From the NCBI GenBank assembly GCA_036897525.1, contig JAYMTJ010000073.1:1-51507 (forward strand): a DNA stretch of 51,507 nt, in the 5' to 3' direction. Every line of letters begins with the position of its first letter. Position 1 is the first letter of the stretch. Positions 12,954 to 25,497 of the stretch are shown here, piece by piece. This DNA is from Pelargonium x hortorum (Eukaryota > Streptophyta > Magnoliopsida > Geraniales > Geraniaceae). The notes under the pieces are model-generated. The model searched no databases and was not told the DNA's origin. It was given only the letters and a program-made list of their open reading frames with translations. Made by a program: the position numbers and the translations under genes.

Positions 12954-13045
12954 TGTTAGAATCCCTGTAAATTAGGTATATTGTAGTTGGAATGAGCTTA
13001 TCCTTAGGGATCTTGATTTATCATGATTCCATCTTATGTATGCTT
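12954..13045 (+). mobile_element. Start of the copia 3' LTR (truncated)
   Basis: The sequence opens with TGTTAGAATCCC immediately after the polypurine tract, the normal junction in copia elements. It keeps a nuclear character until about 13,050, where an A-run precedes bulk-type DNA. No LTR end and no target duplication are visible, so only the first ~90 bp appear to be present. Confidence 0.65.
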
Positions 13046-13630
13046 TTCAAACAAAAAAAAACCTAAATTAACTTCTTTTTCTTTTGAGGAAAACCCGAGC
13101 TTACTGGATTTAGCTTATCCGAGATTGTTGAAAACCCCAACAAGGGTGCATATCTATTAAGTGCTCACGAACTTTGTATTTTTTATTCATTTTCTCTATG
13201 TAACTAAGCGTAAGCGGGTGCTTTGTTTGGGCTAATAAAGGAATAACAACTCTATATAAGTCATTTTCTTTGTGATTTTGTTTATCCCACTACTTTATAG
13301 GCATTTAGAGAGCTCTTTAAAGTTATTGTACCCCGTCATTCTAGAGTTTTGCTCTAAATTTGTTTCCTATTTATTATAGTTACTTATCAGAGATAAGTAA
13401 TCTAAGCAAGGACTCACCTGCTAGAGCTTTCTATAGAGCATAGCATTTATAGGTATAAGTTTTAATTAAGTATTTAAACTCCTATATAATATAATCAGAA
13501 TAACCTCACCCTATTACCCTTTCTTTACTTTAGACTATCCGTAGAAGTAAAACCTATTATAGGAACAGGCTTTTTAATTGGCTTGATTTCTTTCTATGCG
13601 ATCCAGTTGCAACAAAACCTTGTTATGAAA
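13046..13630. other. Gene-free spacer right of the nuclear insert
   Basis: AT-rich bulk-type DNA follows the A-run at about 13,051. I see no open frame of note, no RNA gene and no clear repeat. Confidence 0.4.
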
Positions 13631-13727
13631 CGAAACAGCCCGTACTTTATATAAACAATTCCTATCTTGTTAAAGCCGAAAGAGAAAAATACCTCATCAA
13701 GAAAATAAAGACAGCTTGTGGAGTTAA
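13631..13727 (+). repeat. Dispersed direct repeat, copy 2
   Basis: This is the diverged partner of 7105-7195 in the same orientation, sharing the core around ataaacaattcctatct and gttaaagc plus the downstream attaagcc/gttaagcc region. The two copies lie on opposite sides of the nuclear insert, about 6.5 kb apart. Confidence 0.6.
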
Positions 13728-16700
13728 GCCTTCCATTTCCTCTTTCTCCACAGACACACCTACTTCAGATTCAGAATCTTTATAACTTTCATATCTATTT
13801 TCTTAAACCTGAAACGAGAATCACTACATACATCCTTGCAGACCTAAAAGACTTTACTTGAGCTTAATCCTATAATAAGCCCTGGACCTTGATCTACTAC
13901 GCTTTAGGACTTCCTTATATTAATTCAACTGAATCATGGGCTGGGGTTGCTGCTCTATCTGTATAGACGGTGTAGCTAGAATGCCAATGAAGGTGTACCT
14001 GCCCTGCCTGTGAAAGAAGGTTACTAAGAGTACCTAATACTCCTGAGGTAAATAACAGATTCTAAAGAAAACATCTTTCTTGATGGACAGTTTTTCTTGG
14101 TTGCTGATGGTACTGGTTTGTATTCTTGGTCTAGTTGCGGAGACAATACCCTTATAGTTTAGAGCTTGCTTCTGATTACATTTTTTATCTTTGCAAACCC
14201 TTTAATAAAGATTCCCTTTTGTAGTAAACACTTATAGAGTGAGTTTTTTCCTTTGCTAGCAGGGTATTCCGTATTTCCGGCAGTTAGGGCCTAATAGTCT
14301 CCTTAAAGGACCATACCTTTATCTTTATGCGTGAGTCCTAATAAAGTACACTGTATATAATCTTTACACTTACTCCTTACTAAACTAAAGGGTCTTTTTC
14401 CTCGAAAACATGCTGGGATTCCTATTTCGCATAAAAGCAAATTATTATCGGGTAATAAATCTGGTATAGGACAAGTTTTTTTTTCTAAATAAAGCCTCCT
14501 CTTTACACCTCACGCTTTTAAAATAAACACAGAAGGGGGTGTTTCCGAAAAAAAGCTTGGAAGGTAACTTTCCCTTCACGAATGAAAGGCGCGGCATTAA
14601 CTCATAAATGGGAAATCCTTGTTTAGAAAACGTGGATGATTTCAAGGTAGTAATAGTGAGTGGGTATGGGAAATACTCGGGCTAGTTAAGAGAGTAAAAG
14701 CTTCCTTGTTATATAATAAAGAGTTTTTTTTTGGCTTGTGGTATCTTTTTACAATGCCCAAAAGAAAAGTAAGCCGCCTTCTCGAACGTATATATACATA
14801 ATTGGAATTGCTATTATAAATAAAAAAAGTAGACCCTTTGTTGGATACCTAGTCAAATCCTTTGTTGTTAGGTGTGCTTATTCCTCGGAATTCCCTATTC
14901 GACCTGTCTTGTTTCTATGCGGACTTTTTTTGTATAAAAGGTAGTTATCCTCTAGCGCGTTACCCTTTTGAAGCTTTATATGCAGTAAATAAGGTTTCTG
15001 TTTCCTTATTATTCTTAAATAGAATACAAACAAGGTTCCCAGAACCCTTAATACACTTCCTTACCTACAAGTCCAGAACCCTACTAAAGGGGCTCTTTAG
15101 TATTGTAGCTTAGTAACACATTAAAATTCACATTGAAAACACCAGAAAGTCCCGGTATATTACAAAATTTTTTTTAAGTGAAGTTGGGAAGTAAGGATCA
15201 CAGTTTTGCCGAAAGGAACTAAGGGAGAACTTGTAAAAGGAAAGGCAAGCTATCAAAAAAAGCACAAGAATTTCCTAAGACTTAGAGAAACTCACCCCAA
15301 ATCCTCGTTTATAGTCTATACGGCCCTAAAAAACTTTATAAGCCAAAAAGAAAGGCAAACCCTAGCATAACTAGTCCCTTTTCTTCTATTCCTAGTTTAG
15401 TTATCTATGACCCTTACTCAATAATAACTAAATCTCCTCGTGAACTAAGTGAACTAATACCACACGCTTTGAACTATGGAAATCGATATAGGTATTACCT
15501 AGATTGCTTTTTCTACAACAGGTAGAATTCAAAAATTTGTACTTATCCCGGTATAAAAAAAAAAACTTCAATAGTACCTCATTATAGGAAATTCTTTTCC
15601 ATAGAGTTAACTGTTTTAGTATTGAGTGACTTTTTCAAGGCTTTCTAAAAAAGCACGTTTATGAGGTAAAGCTTTGTTTTAGGTAATTAGAAGAAAGCAG
15701 TCCAAAGCTTATGCACAAGTTTAAGTACTTGAAAATAGGTAATTAAAAGTTTCTACTTATATCAGATTTTAAGGAGGCCCTTCTTTTACTTAACTTAACC
15801 CTGTTGTGTCATTTTTTTTTTGCTTTACATCCTCATTCTACATCAGAACCGGACAGTTATAACACACTCAAATGAAACTGGTTTTAATACACGAAAATAA
15901 TCATGTTTTCCTTCTTAAACAGTACACTAAAGTTCCGATACCATCACAAAAATTAGACTGATGAAAACAAGTCCTTCCAAAAGATAGCCCCGTATTCAGT
16001 TATCTGCTAGCTATAAATTAGAAATGAGTTATCCTGTTTATAGTCTTTGGAAGGGTTACTTATTTCCTTGTAAGTGATGGAGAAGGTTTATTGGGTTAGG
16101 AGAAGAAGTCTGGGTTATTAAGCTGTTATTATGATGGTACGTACAAGGAAGTACTCTTTCCCAGTAAAGGATAACAGAAACAGACTCATGACATTGCCGG
16201 CAAGTCTAAATAGAACTCTTGTCTTAGCTATTACGACAAATGAAATGTGTACTAATACCCTCTGTCAACTATCTAACCACCTTATTGAAATTATCTTATC
16301 TTTTGGGTTCTAATTTCTTTGTTAAAAAAGGAAAGTTTCTCTTCTCTGTGCCAGTAAGAACACTTTACCAAGGATATTTTTTCGAGAGTGAAATGTAATG
16401 AATTCCCTTTCGATTATTTAGGAAGTACTCTATAACTCTTAGGTATACAGCTAGGAACAGATTCCTTGGGATTGGAAGTCTAAATTGGTACTGAGTCTAG
16501 AGTTGTATTTTGTTTAGATTGTTAAGGGGAATTCCACCTTTGTTAGTAGCTATCCGTATGTATAAAGAGGAGATATACCTTTATAGTCTATTAGGGAGTT
16601 CTCCTTCCCCGACTGGAGCAAAGCGAACCAGGGTATATATAGTATTCTGAGCTGAGTGATATAATAGCCAAACCAAGAGCTTACCTTGTTTCGTATCCTT

Positions 16701-19700
16701 ATCCACAGCCTGTTCATATGTCATATGCCTAGAACTTTCCTATGATGAGCCTTTTTCTTAGCTAGACTATCTATCACTCTCTTAGGAGCTGTACCTCTAG
16801 CTAGACTTCTCCTCTTAACCCGCATACCTGTCTTTAGAGCTATATGGAGTAGCTCAAAATTTCCCTGGAAAATGACCCCTGTTGAGCTTGTAAAACTTAT
16901 AAAATAAAAACTAGACTTGCTTTATCCTTATACTTTATTACTTTATAAGACTCTCAAAACCTTTAACCAAGAAACAGAGCTCTCTATAACTGACCCTAGG
17001 TTCTTTAACTAAAAGGGGCAATTCCTATAGTTGTTTAACAAGAAAGCTTATGAGTTAATGGGATTTCCTTAGTTTACCTTGTCTTCTTGATTCCTAACTC
17101 AAAATGAAATTAGACTTCTTTTTAGATTTGGAGGCCTTTTCCTTTACCTTTATTACACTCCTACCTGGGCAGGATTACCCGATCCGAATTCAACTCTAGA
17201 AATTCTTCCTATTCTGAAGAACAGCCTTCCCTTAAATGTGACTCTGCAGCTCCTGGGGAGTTAGTTGATTATCTAGTAGTATATTATTATTTCTTTGTAT
17301 ATAACGATTTGTAAGGCGTATTCCTCTTGTCTTAATTGTAGCTAGCACCATATCGAAGAGTTTGCCTTGGAGATACTATACTGGATAGTGCTATTACACA
17401 AGTATCAAAGAATAAAGCATAGCTTAAAGTAAAGAGTTGTCTAGGACCCATTATTTTAGTGTGCGTTGTATCTTATATTTTAATAAAAGCTGAGAAATGT
17501 TTAGGAAAAGCGTAACTATTATAACTTGCAACTCCAAGGTAAACAAAGAATCCGGGACGAGCACCTGTTAATCTAATCACAAGGCTTTTTTATTACCTTA
17601 CGTCCCCGGAGTTATGATGAAATAGAATTGAAATCAAGCAAAAGCGGAGGGCCCTTGCTTAGGGCAAAGCACTGTTATGAAACTAATACTAATAAAGGTG
17701 GGGGACAATAGGATACTGGAATTCTAGTAAAAGTCTTTACGCACTCGTTGTATTGATTGAATAAAGTGAATAAAGCAAGTGGCTGCTGACATAGTATGCG
17801 TTTGTTGACTGTGTGATATTGGAGACTAGAAATACCTATTATTTCGAGAAGCTTGTTACTAGGAAGAAGGTACTCTTATGCAATTCATTACGAACTAATG
17901 AACATCTACCGGACTGAAACTTACTCTTTGTAACGGAGGACTACCGGATTGCACAAAGGGAAAAGAATTGACTTAAATTGCAGAATATATAGAAAACAAA
18001 ATCTACTGGAGTAGTTATACTTAATTAAAGATTGTAGTATATGAAAAAAAAACACAGAGGTGTACAGAACAGAATGCCGGTAGTTTATAAATTTTTTTTT
18101 TAGTTAGGTAGGTGCATTAACCAGAGCCTCATGTTTAGTTAAAGGATTTAAAAGTGTAGAGTATAGGAGCAACTTTATAAAAAATTTTTGAGGGATACTT
18201 TATTTATTATAGCTATGAACAAGCTCAACTTACGCCAAACGGGATGGGAAACCTGAGGGGCATAGTAGGAGGAATATGAATTAATTCTAGTATAAATTGG
18301 TTTTGAATAGGTGTTTAACTCAACTCAGGAGCTTTTAGACTTAACTTACTGCGTTGTATCGATACCCTTGTAATTAACTCAGCGCAACAGGGAAAGTTTC
18401 ATAGTTAGTTGTAGACGGGTTGTAAATATACATAATTCTGAAGTTGTACTAAAAAAAAAAAGCAAGACAAGCCTAGCCTATTTCCCAATTCTATTTCTTT
18501 TTATTTGGTACAATCCGCAGTCTTATTATATACCTCAAGCCTCCTCTTCTCTTTGCTTTGTCTTTTTTAGAAATGTCATTGTCATACAAGTCCCGCAAAA
18601 ATCTATTTATAATATAACAGGGTATTGGGTCCGATTATAAAAAAAAGCGAGCTTTCGGAGCAGCCCGTCAAAAAGAAAGAAGATCTAGGATTTATAAACT
18701 CAAACATTCCCTGTATGAATAGTAGAATAGTACAAGAATCTCTAATTGGAAAAGTAAAGCACAAATAAAGAAACTAAGAAAGAACAATACTAAGGAAAGA
18801 TACAAACTGAGAGTAAGATATTCGATTCTCGTGGACCTAGTTATTCTTCATATTAACCCTTCATGCCCGACTTTAGATAAAAAAAATCTTATTCCTATAT
18901 ATAGACCTAGCTTGCCTGGAAGTTATCTGCGCGTGTATGTATATGGAGCCCCTATCGTTTTTTGTATTCCTTACAAAAAAAAATTATATTAGGAAGAAGC
19001 TGGCTCTTAAAAATCCTCGAATACTAGGGCTCATTGGCTATTTGCTATACTAAAAGGACTCTATTTAGGTTTGTTTGTGTTGTCCCCTTACTAATGTTAT
19101 ACAGCCTTTTATCGGTTAAAGGTTATTCCTGAGAAGTAATAAGGAATCCTTTTTTTTGGAATCCGGTACGCTCTATCAAAGTAAAAAGGAAACCACTCTA
19201 GATTCTTTTACACCGGGTATCTAAAAAAAATTTCTTGTTAAGAGGTTGAATCCGCCTAGCGTAGGAATTCCGTTCCAGATTAATGCTCACGTAGATTTGT
19301 TTTGAAAGGAGTTCCCTTTTTTATTATAAATGGAATTTTATAGCGACAAATTCTATGTATATATGATATGTCCCCGCGCACAAGTTGTGTATAGAGTCCT
19401 TGTGTCTAACACTTATAGGGCAACCTTTATATAATATAAATAAAGGAAAAACTCTTATAAGAAACTTCTTTTCAATACCCGGGACATCAAGCTTTCTCTT
19501 AATTAAGCTTAACTCTATAAGGAATCTATTTACTCAAATTCTCAAATAACCCAAAGCAATCCACATGGATCTCTTTTTTTTATAGTATAAGACATACACC
19601 TATAGGAAGCTCGCGGTGCTAAAAAAGGGTTCACGTAGCTCTTGAAACTCAATCCAGTTTAATTAAGGTATAACCTTTGTAAGGCCCTTTAGTCGGTAAG

Positions 19701-22262
19701 GAAGTAATACAACTATCTATCCCTCTTACTATAAATCTTGTTATTCTTCCTAATTCCTGGAGGCAAATAACTTGACGATACTCGCATTAATGTTACTCTT
19801 CTTATCTATATCCCCTCCCTATCTACCTGTCTTACGAGCCTTCTTCTTGATCCAAACGACTAAGAAATAATGGTTATTGAAACCTTTCTCTTAAAGCCTA
19901 TCTAGTAGCTAACCTATATAAGCAAATACCCGCAATTTCTTTAGAGATTTCAAGGCAGCTTAAGTTTACCTATATCCCTTGAATATAGTAAAGTAAATAG
20001 TAGCCATTTGCTTTTATAACTTAGGAATTTCAGGGAAGTTTTAGAACAAGCTTTCTATTCTGTTTTATTATTTGACCTTTCAAGGGCCTGCTACCAATAT
20101 CAGGTTTATAAGTTTTGTATATCAATAGTGGGCATAAAACGTTTAGAATTGAAGGGACTCTTTAGTCTAGTAGGGTTCCTTTATTTGCTTTAGTTAACCC
20201 TTAATTCTTTTTGGTAAAGTTTGGGAAGAGACTTCTTGGTTCAAAATCTAGTTTTATCTTCAAAGGTAAGCTTAATAAAAAAGTAATAACTAGCTGAACT
20301 ACATCCCTTTTCTAGGACACTCTTTTAGTAAAATGCTAGTAATCCTGTGTTATAACATTTGTCTCAAAAGCACACCAAATAAAAAAACGCCAGTAAGAAT
20401 CTAAATTCTAGGCCCTACATACAATACTTATTGTAAGATCCTCCAAAAGACACTTTATTTATGTAAACTACGAAACGGAACTCGCTTAACCGAATTTTAC
20501 TAGGTTCATAACTTATTGAAAAGCTCTAGGAGTCCCCCTGCAGTTTTTGATACCCAACAGGAAACCCTAAGAGCCCCTTTTAACAAACTGTGGACTTAAG
20601 TAGAAATACCGGGTTAAGTTTTTTCTTATTTATATGAATTCTGCTTGGATATACAACGGGGGCACTCTAATTTAGATAGATTACAGCTTCAATCAAAGCG
20701 GGTACCTCCTTATTATAGGAGTGCCCTCGATTCGATATACTATACTTAGAACTCCATCTTTTTTCTTGGATTGCCCCTAATCTAGAGTTTGACTAAGAAG
20801 TCAAGAGAAGATTTTAAGGTAAGGGTGGTGATCCTTAAGACTGCTACAATCTAATTATTCTAGTTTATTATAAAGTATTTTAACCGAAGCTCCTTATTAT
20901 TTAATACCAGGATCCCTTATAGTAAGGTAAGCCCCCCGCTCTGTTTAGCAGCTGAATTGACAATTAATTCTCCATCATGAGTACACAAGGAAACCTAATT
21001 CCTTATTAGATAAGAGACTCTTCTTTCCAAGAGTTCGTAGCTTTATATACGCTTTTGGAGTTCCTCTTGGTTTGTGATATTTCATTTTATGTCATATCGC
21101 TTTGAGTTTTACACAAGTAAATGGCTCTTAGATCATTGAAAAAATCCCTTCTACTAACGAGTCAAACTAAGACTTGTTCGGATCCTACCTTGCGCATAAG
21201 TCAAACACAAACTTTATTGATAAAAGACGTCTGATTCCGGAGCCTGTCTTGCAGGTTTTGTTATAAAAATATCCTTTAGAAAGATTAGAAAAATGAGGTC
21301 TTTAAGGACAGTCAATTTAGGTCAAAAGGACTCTTATGTCTTCCCGAAGAAGTTAGTAATAGAGTCAAAAAAAAAGCCTATCGTAAGCGCCCTAACAATT
21401 AGGCAAATAGGACTCAATTTATATTAAAGTCTGAATTATTAGTAACTCCTAACAAGCACGAATTTGGGTTAGGGAGGAGTCTAAGAAATGCTCGAGGTAG
21501 AGTGTTTTCCAAGTAAAGGGGGTTGTAAACTAACTAAGCGTAACTAAGTTTCAAGAGGATGCCCCTTTAGTCTAATCTTTTGTAGAAGCTACTTGGAAGA
21601 GTCATAGCAGCTGGAAGTCTTAGAAACTGTGGATCTTAAGGGATTTGGGCCTTTTAACTATATAAAATAAGGAAAGTCTAAACTTGAAGAAGTGTGAGGC
21701 AGATAGTGTTGGCTGTCGTAAGGTATCCTGTACTATAACTATAAATACACTATACTACTAAAAAGTACAATAGGGAGTACTCTAACAAGGAATACAATAG
21801 CTACAGGTGCAGGCAACCAGAGAAGAGCTATAGCTAAGAAGACACAAAAGAAAGAAGTCTTAACTGAGAGGCTTTAGAATTCGAGTCAAAACTGGGTTTC
21901 TGGTAAATGAAGTAAAGCCAAGGCCCTCCGTTTCCGGTAAGGACTATTATATATTATAGTATATGAAGGGAAACTTGTTTTCTTCTCTTTTTGAATCTAA
22001 GGTATAGGGGTTCGCTATTAAAGTTTATAGTCACTCTGCTTTCTTCCGGGTTTTTGACAAGAGGAGTGTAAGTTATAAAAAGTGAATTCCAAGAAATTGA
22101 GGGTAACAATTGAGAGCACTACAGTCAAACATTCAATAGCTTAGACAAAGAAATGAATTTCTTTTTTATACTCAAATCTATCAATTCTATAAGTTTCCCT
22201 GGTGTCTAAAGTCAATTCTTAAGTGCATTCTTATATAATCTTATATCGGAGCTATTCTTTAG
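13728..22262. other. Gene-free AT-rich spacer
   Basis: Eight and a half kilobases hold only chance-length open frames, the longest about 80 codons near 14,862-15,113 (plus); none resembles a known family. Homopolymer A and T runs of 8-12 bases are frequent. A slightly GC-richer patch at about 13,930-14,120 resembles ordinary mitochondrial spacer. I see no rRNA, group II intron core or tRNA that I would defend. Confidence 0.45.
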
Positions 22263-22330
22263 TTGCCTACTCTAGTTAGAGCGAGCGAAGAAACCTCAAA
22301 GTGTCATAGGTTTGAATTCTTTTGAAGCGC
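22263..22330 (+). pseudogene. tRNA-like relic
   Basis: The stretch has a D-arm-like ctctagttagagcgagcgaag and a T-loop-like ataggtttgaattc at about the right spacing, but no convincing acceptor or anticodon stem. It opens a group of three such segments within about 430 bp. Identity cannot be assigned. Confidence 0.3.
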
Positions 22331-22455
22331 AGTGAGTAAAGAGGAAAATCGCTTATATGAGAAACCATGAAAGAAACCCACCCTTTCTCTATGCATTCTC
22401 TATTTATGTTGTCAGCGAAATAGGGCATTTGGTAGGTGGTGCCTTACTCATTATC

Positions 22456-22527
22456 TAGCTCATTATCGAAGGTAGAGCATTACTCAAATTGATCAGATGT
22501 CGTAGGTTCAAATCTGATTATCCCTGC
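22456..22527 (+). pseudogene. tRNA relic, plastid-type trnV-like
   Basis: ggtagagcattactc at the D-arm position and gtaggttcaaatctgattatccctg at the 3' end resemble the plastid-type valine tRNA, whose 3' part ends in gcctgattatcccta. The T-stem is poorly paired, and the 5' acceptor strand that should pair with tatccct is not seen. It is a decayed copy. Similarity to other tRNAs is also possible. Confidence 0.4.
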
Positions 22528-22620
22528 AAAGAGTTTCTTAGAAATCACTTATAAATAATAAATCCACTCTGACTCCTGAAAGACCTTCTCCCATTAAGGC
22601 CCCCTTCTTTTCTAAATTAT

Positions 22621-22690
22621 TAACCTGTTAGAGCAAGCAATCCTCCCGAGACCGTAAAACCATGAGTTCGAATCGTGTTAGCTATTCAAC
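22621..22690 (+). pseudogene. tRNA-like relic
   Basis: ttagagcaagc (D-arm) and gagttcgaatcgtg (T-arm with the canonical TTCGAAT loop) are recognisable and lie a normal distance apart. The anticodon stem between them is disturbed and the acceptor ends do not pair, so it cannot be a working gene. Amino-acid identity is not assignable. Confidence 0.4.
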
Positions 22691-25291
22691 CTCCCATCGA
22701 CGTAACGCATTCTTGTAAGAGCCTGACCCCACTCTTCTAAGACTTACGAAAGCTTTCCTTTTCTCAGTGTATAGAATCTTCCCTGCCTCTCCTTACTATC
22801 TAGGCTCTTTATCTCTATTAGCGCAAATAGTCAAGTCTTCCCAAGCCCTAAGAAATAGCAGATACCTTCAGTTTCGTGGATCCAATTCGAAAGCACCATC
22901 CCAGTCAGTTTACTCTTTCTTTCCAAGCTCTCCGCTCTCTATTTGTCTTAGTGTCAGTTTCTCATAATAGTTTTTTAAGCTCCTACAAGTGCCTCTTCGA
23001 GACCTCTTCTGTTCTTATTCTCAGTAATATAAGCTCTGATTCTCTTGGTTGATTTGACCTATCTTATTACAGTGTAACCGACTTCTTATAGACCTCGCCC
23101 CCCTCTACCTCTAGGAGAAGGCATAAAGAGTTTCCCCATTCATCCTGTTTAGCATCGAATTTGACTATATTATTTTGAATCTGCTTAGCTTACTTTAGAT
23201 ATTTATTAGAGGGGGGCCTAGCTCCTTGTGAACCAGTACTCTGAATACATCCCATTAAGTGGAGTGGAAAGGCTATCAAAAGAAAGCAAGGAAGAAAAAC
23301 GTAAGTCATAAGAAGTGGGTGGGTATACACGTTCTCCTTTCAAACGTCTTATATTCACCTCCCTTGCAAAGCTACAGAAAAGAGACACTATCATATTCGT
23401 ATTCAGTTCCTCTCAATCGATAAATGCATAGCACAACGAGGAATTCCGCTTACTTAACAACTAAATACACTAGGATAATACTAAGACAACTAAATTACTG
23501 CACTACGAAAGTGTTGTCTTTAAGTGTAAAGTAAAGTATATCTTTCTTTTTTCCTATGAGTCTTTCTAATTAGAACTCCTATCATAATCTAAGGGGCGCA
23601 TAAGGCGGCTAGGGCACTTCAGAATCCTCTACTAAGGCAGGGAAGGCTGGGAAACGGGGCGCTAGGTCTTTTAGAGGTAAGTTTATTTAGGAATTTCTGA
23701 GTTTCTCGTGAGAAGTTTGAGTTTAGTCTGTTTTTTCTTGGTATTTAAGGGGTTTTTCGGTCCTAATGTGAACGGTTGTCTATACTATAGTATTCTTTAA
23801 GCGTTAACCTCCTTCACAAAGTTTCAGTATTCCCATTTTTCCTAAATTTTGAGTCTTTTAAAGGATAGATATTTTCAAGTTAAGTCCAAGTCAGGTTTCT
23901 TTTCTGTAGAATTGAGTCAAGTTTCGAGGTTTCTGCGAAAAGTTTAAGCCAGTATTTTGGGATTCTAATGTATGTAGATCTATTCCTTGTACTATTAAAT
24001 CAGATAACCTCCTAAACTCAGAGTTGACTCGGTAACAGAGTTGTTTTTGTCCAGTCAGGTGTCTGTCCTGTATCTCTAGCTGTAGCAGCTGTTTTAACAA
24101 ATGGCGAATCATGTAAGTATGTTTTATCAGGTATATTGAAGTCTATCTCCCGGCAGCACAGGGTCCTCTGTCTGTATAGCATGAGTAACCGATTTGAAGC
24201 TTAGGAGTGTTTTTACGGGTCTGTGTTTAGGCAATTTTGACAGATTTCTTTAAAAGAGTAAGTTTCTAATTTGTTTGAAAGTCTACTTTTTTTTGAGGTT
24301 GTTATTGTGTGCGAGGTTAACTACCAAAATCTTATAGTCATTCTTATAGTAATACAGAATATTTCCTAATCTTCTTATAAGATCTAGTGTGTACTTATTT
24401 TGTAATTAAGGAGCATATTTCCAGGTATCTAATTTATTCATTCTATAAAGGAAGCAGCTTTGTTCTAGGATCCAAGTACCAGTAAACTAAATAGAATTGT
24501 CAAACTTAAGGGCTCAGGGCTTTAAGAGTCTAAGAGGCCCGCTTAAGTATAGATTTAAGAAGTATTGGAAGTAAATGAGTAAAATGTATAGATATTAGTA
24601 ATTAATTCCTGATTTTAAAAGGTTTAAGCTCAACAAGTACAAGTATGTCTTTAATCGCTTTATCGATGTTACCGGATCTTTCTCTTTTAGCTTTTAACGG
24701 GATAGGGATTTCAGTTTAGAAGTAAAGTAACTTTCCTGGAATCGATCTCGGTTATTCGCATTAAGCACCAGAACAAGTAAAAGTATTACAAAGTGTGAAA
24801 TCTCTAGCGCACAAAAGAAGTCTAGCTCCTCAAAACAAGACAAGGTGGATACTTTGGTGTTATTCTATTGAATCTGTATTCACCATAATCTATCTGAATG
24901 CTCTCAAGCAAGTTAATTAAACTGTACGGAAAGCTCATTAACCAGTTGTTAATTTCCCTCATTTGTCAGTGTTACGTATTGGCTGTATCTGTAATTAAAG
25001 AGGAGTGAGAAAGACCTTACTAAAGAAAGGTTAAGGAAAACTAGAGAATAAGTAGGAATTTTAATGCTAGCGAATACGAATAATTGTAATCTTTATTTCA
25101 TTTAAGGGTTGTTTTCTTTTATGTGGTTAAAGATATTTCAAGGAGTCTATAAGAAAGCAGTCTCTAGCCAAGCAAGTGAATTTAGGTATAGCACATTGTC
25201 ATGAAAGCAAAGGCGAGCTTGCTTAACAATTTGTATTAGAATATTCCTTACATTCATGTCTAATGGATAGTGCTACTAAAGGAATAACATA

Positions 25292-25320
25292 CTAAGCGGA
25301 TAGCCCGTAAAGGAGTCAAA
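25292..25320 (+). repeat. Short dispersed repeat B, copy 1
   Basis: ctaagcggatagcccgtaaa followed by ggagtcaaa is matched, with a few changes, by 36,780-36,808 and more weakly by 37,076-37,104. The shared pattern is ctaa-gga-a-gc-g-aaaggagt-aaa. The role is unknown. Confidence 0.45.
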
Positions 25321-25457
25321 TATCTTTCTTTCTCTAGTATTTAGAGAGAGTTTAGGTATAATAATACTTTACAACAATAACCTGTAACGACTTAATAAAG
25401 ACAACACTTTGTAGTGCAGTATATTGGGTTCGTCTTAGTATCCTAGCTATTAAGGGA

Positions 25458-25497
25458 CATTCCTCATTGCTCTATGGAGCTTATCATTAGGGAGGAA
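25458..25497 (+). repeat. Short dispersed repeat C, copy 1
   Basis: The segment attcctcattgctctatgga followed by gcttatcattagggagga resembles 35,068-35,106 in the same orientation, with scattered substitutions. Its ends (tcctc and gagga) can pair, so a weak stem-loop is possible. Confidence 0.45.

Larger units (their letters stand above)
10829..13045. other. Nuclear-derived insert (callose synthase slice plus copia 3' end)
   Basis: This block differs from both flanks. It holds spliceosomal exons with GT-AG introns, a copia coding remnant and strong CpG depletion. Because introns are kept, the sequence moved as DNA and not through an mRNA copy. The left edge is where callose synthase homology stops inside an exon (about 10,829). 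The right edge lies inside a copia LTR, close to an A-run at about 13,051. The block therefore begins and ends within features, as expected of a broken fragment captured by end joining. Direction of movement (nucleus to organelle) is inferred. A nuclear locus with mitochondrial flanks would look the same from the sequence alone. Confidence 0.6.
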
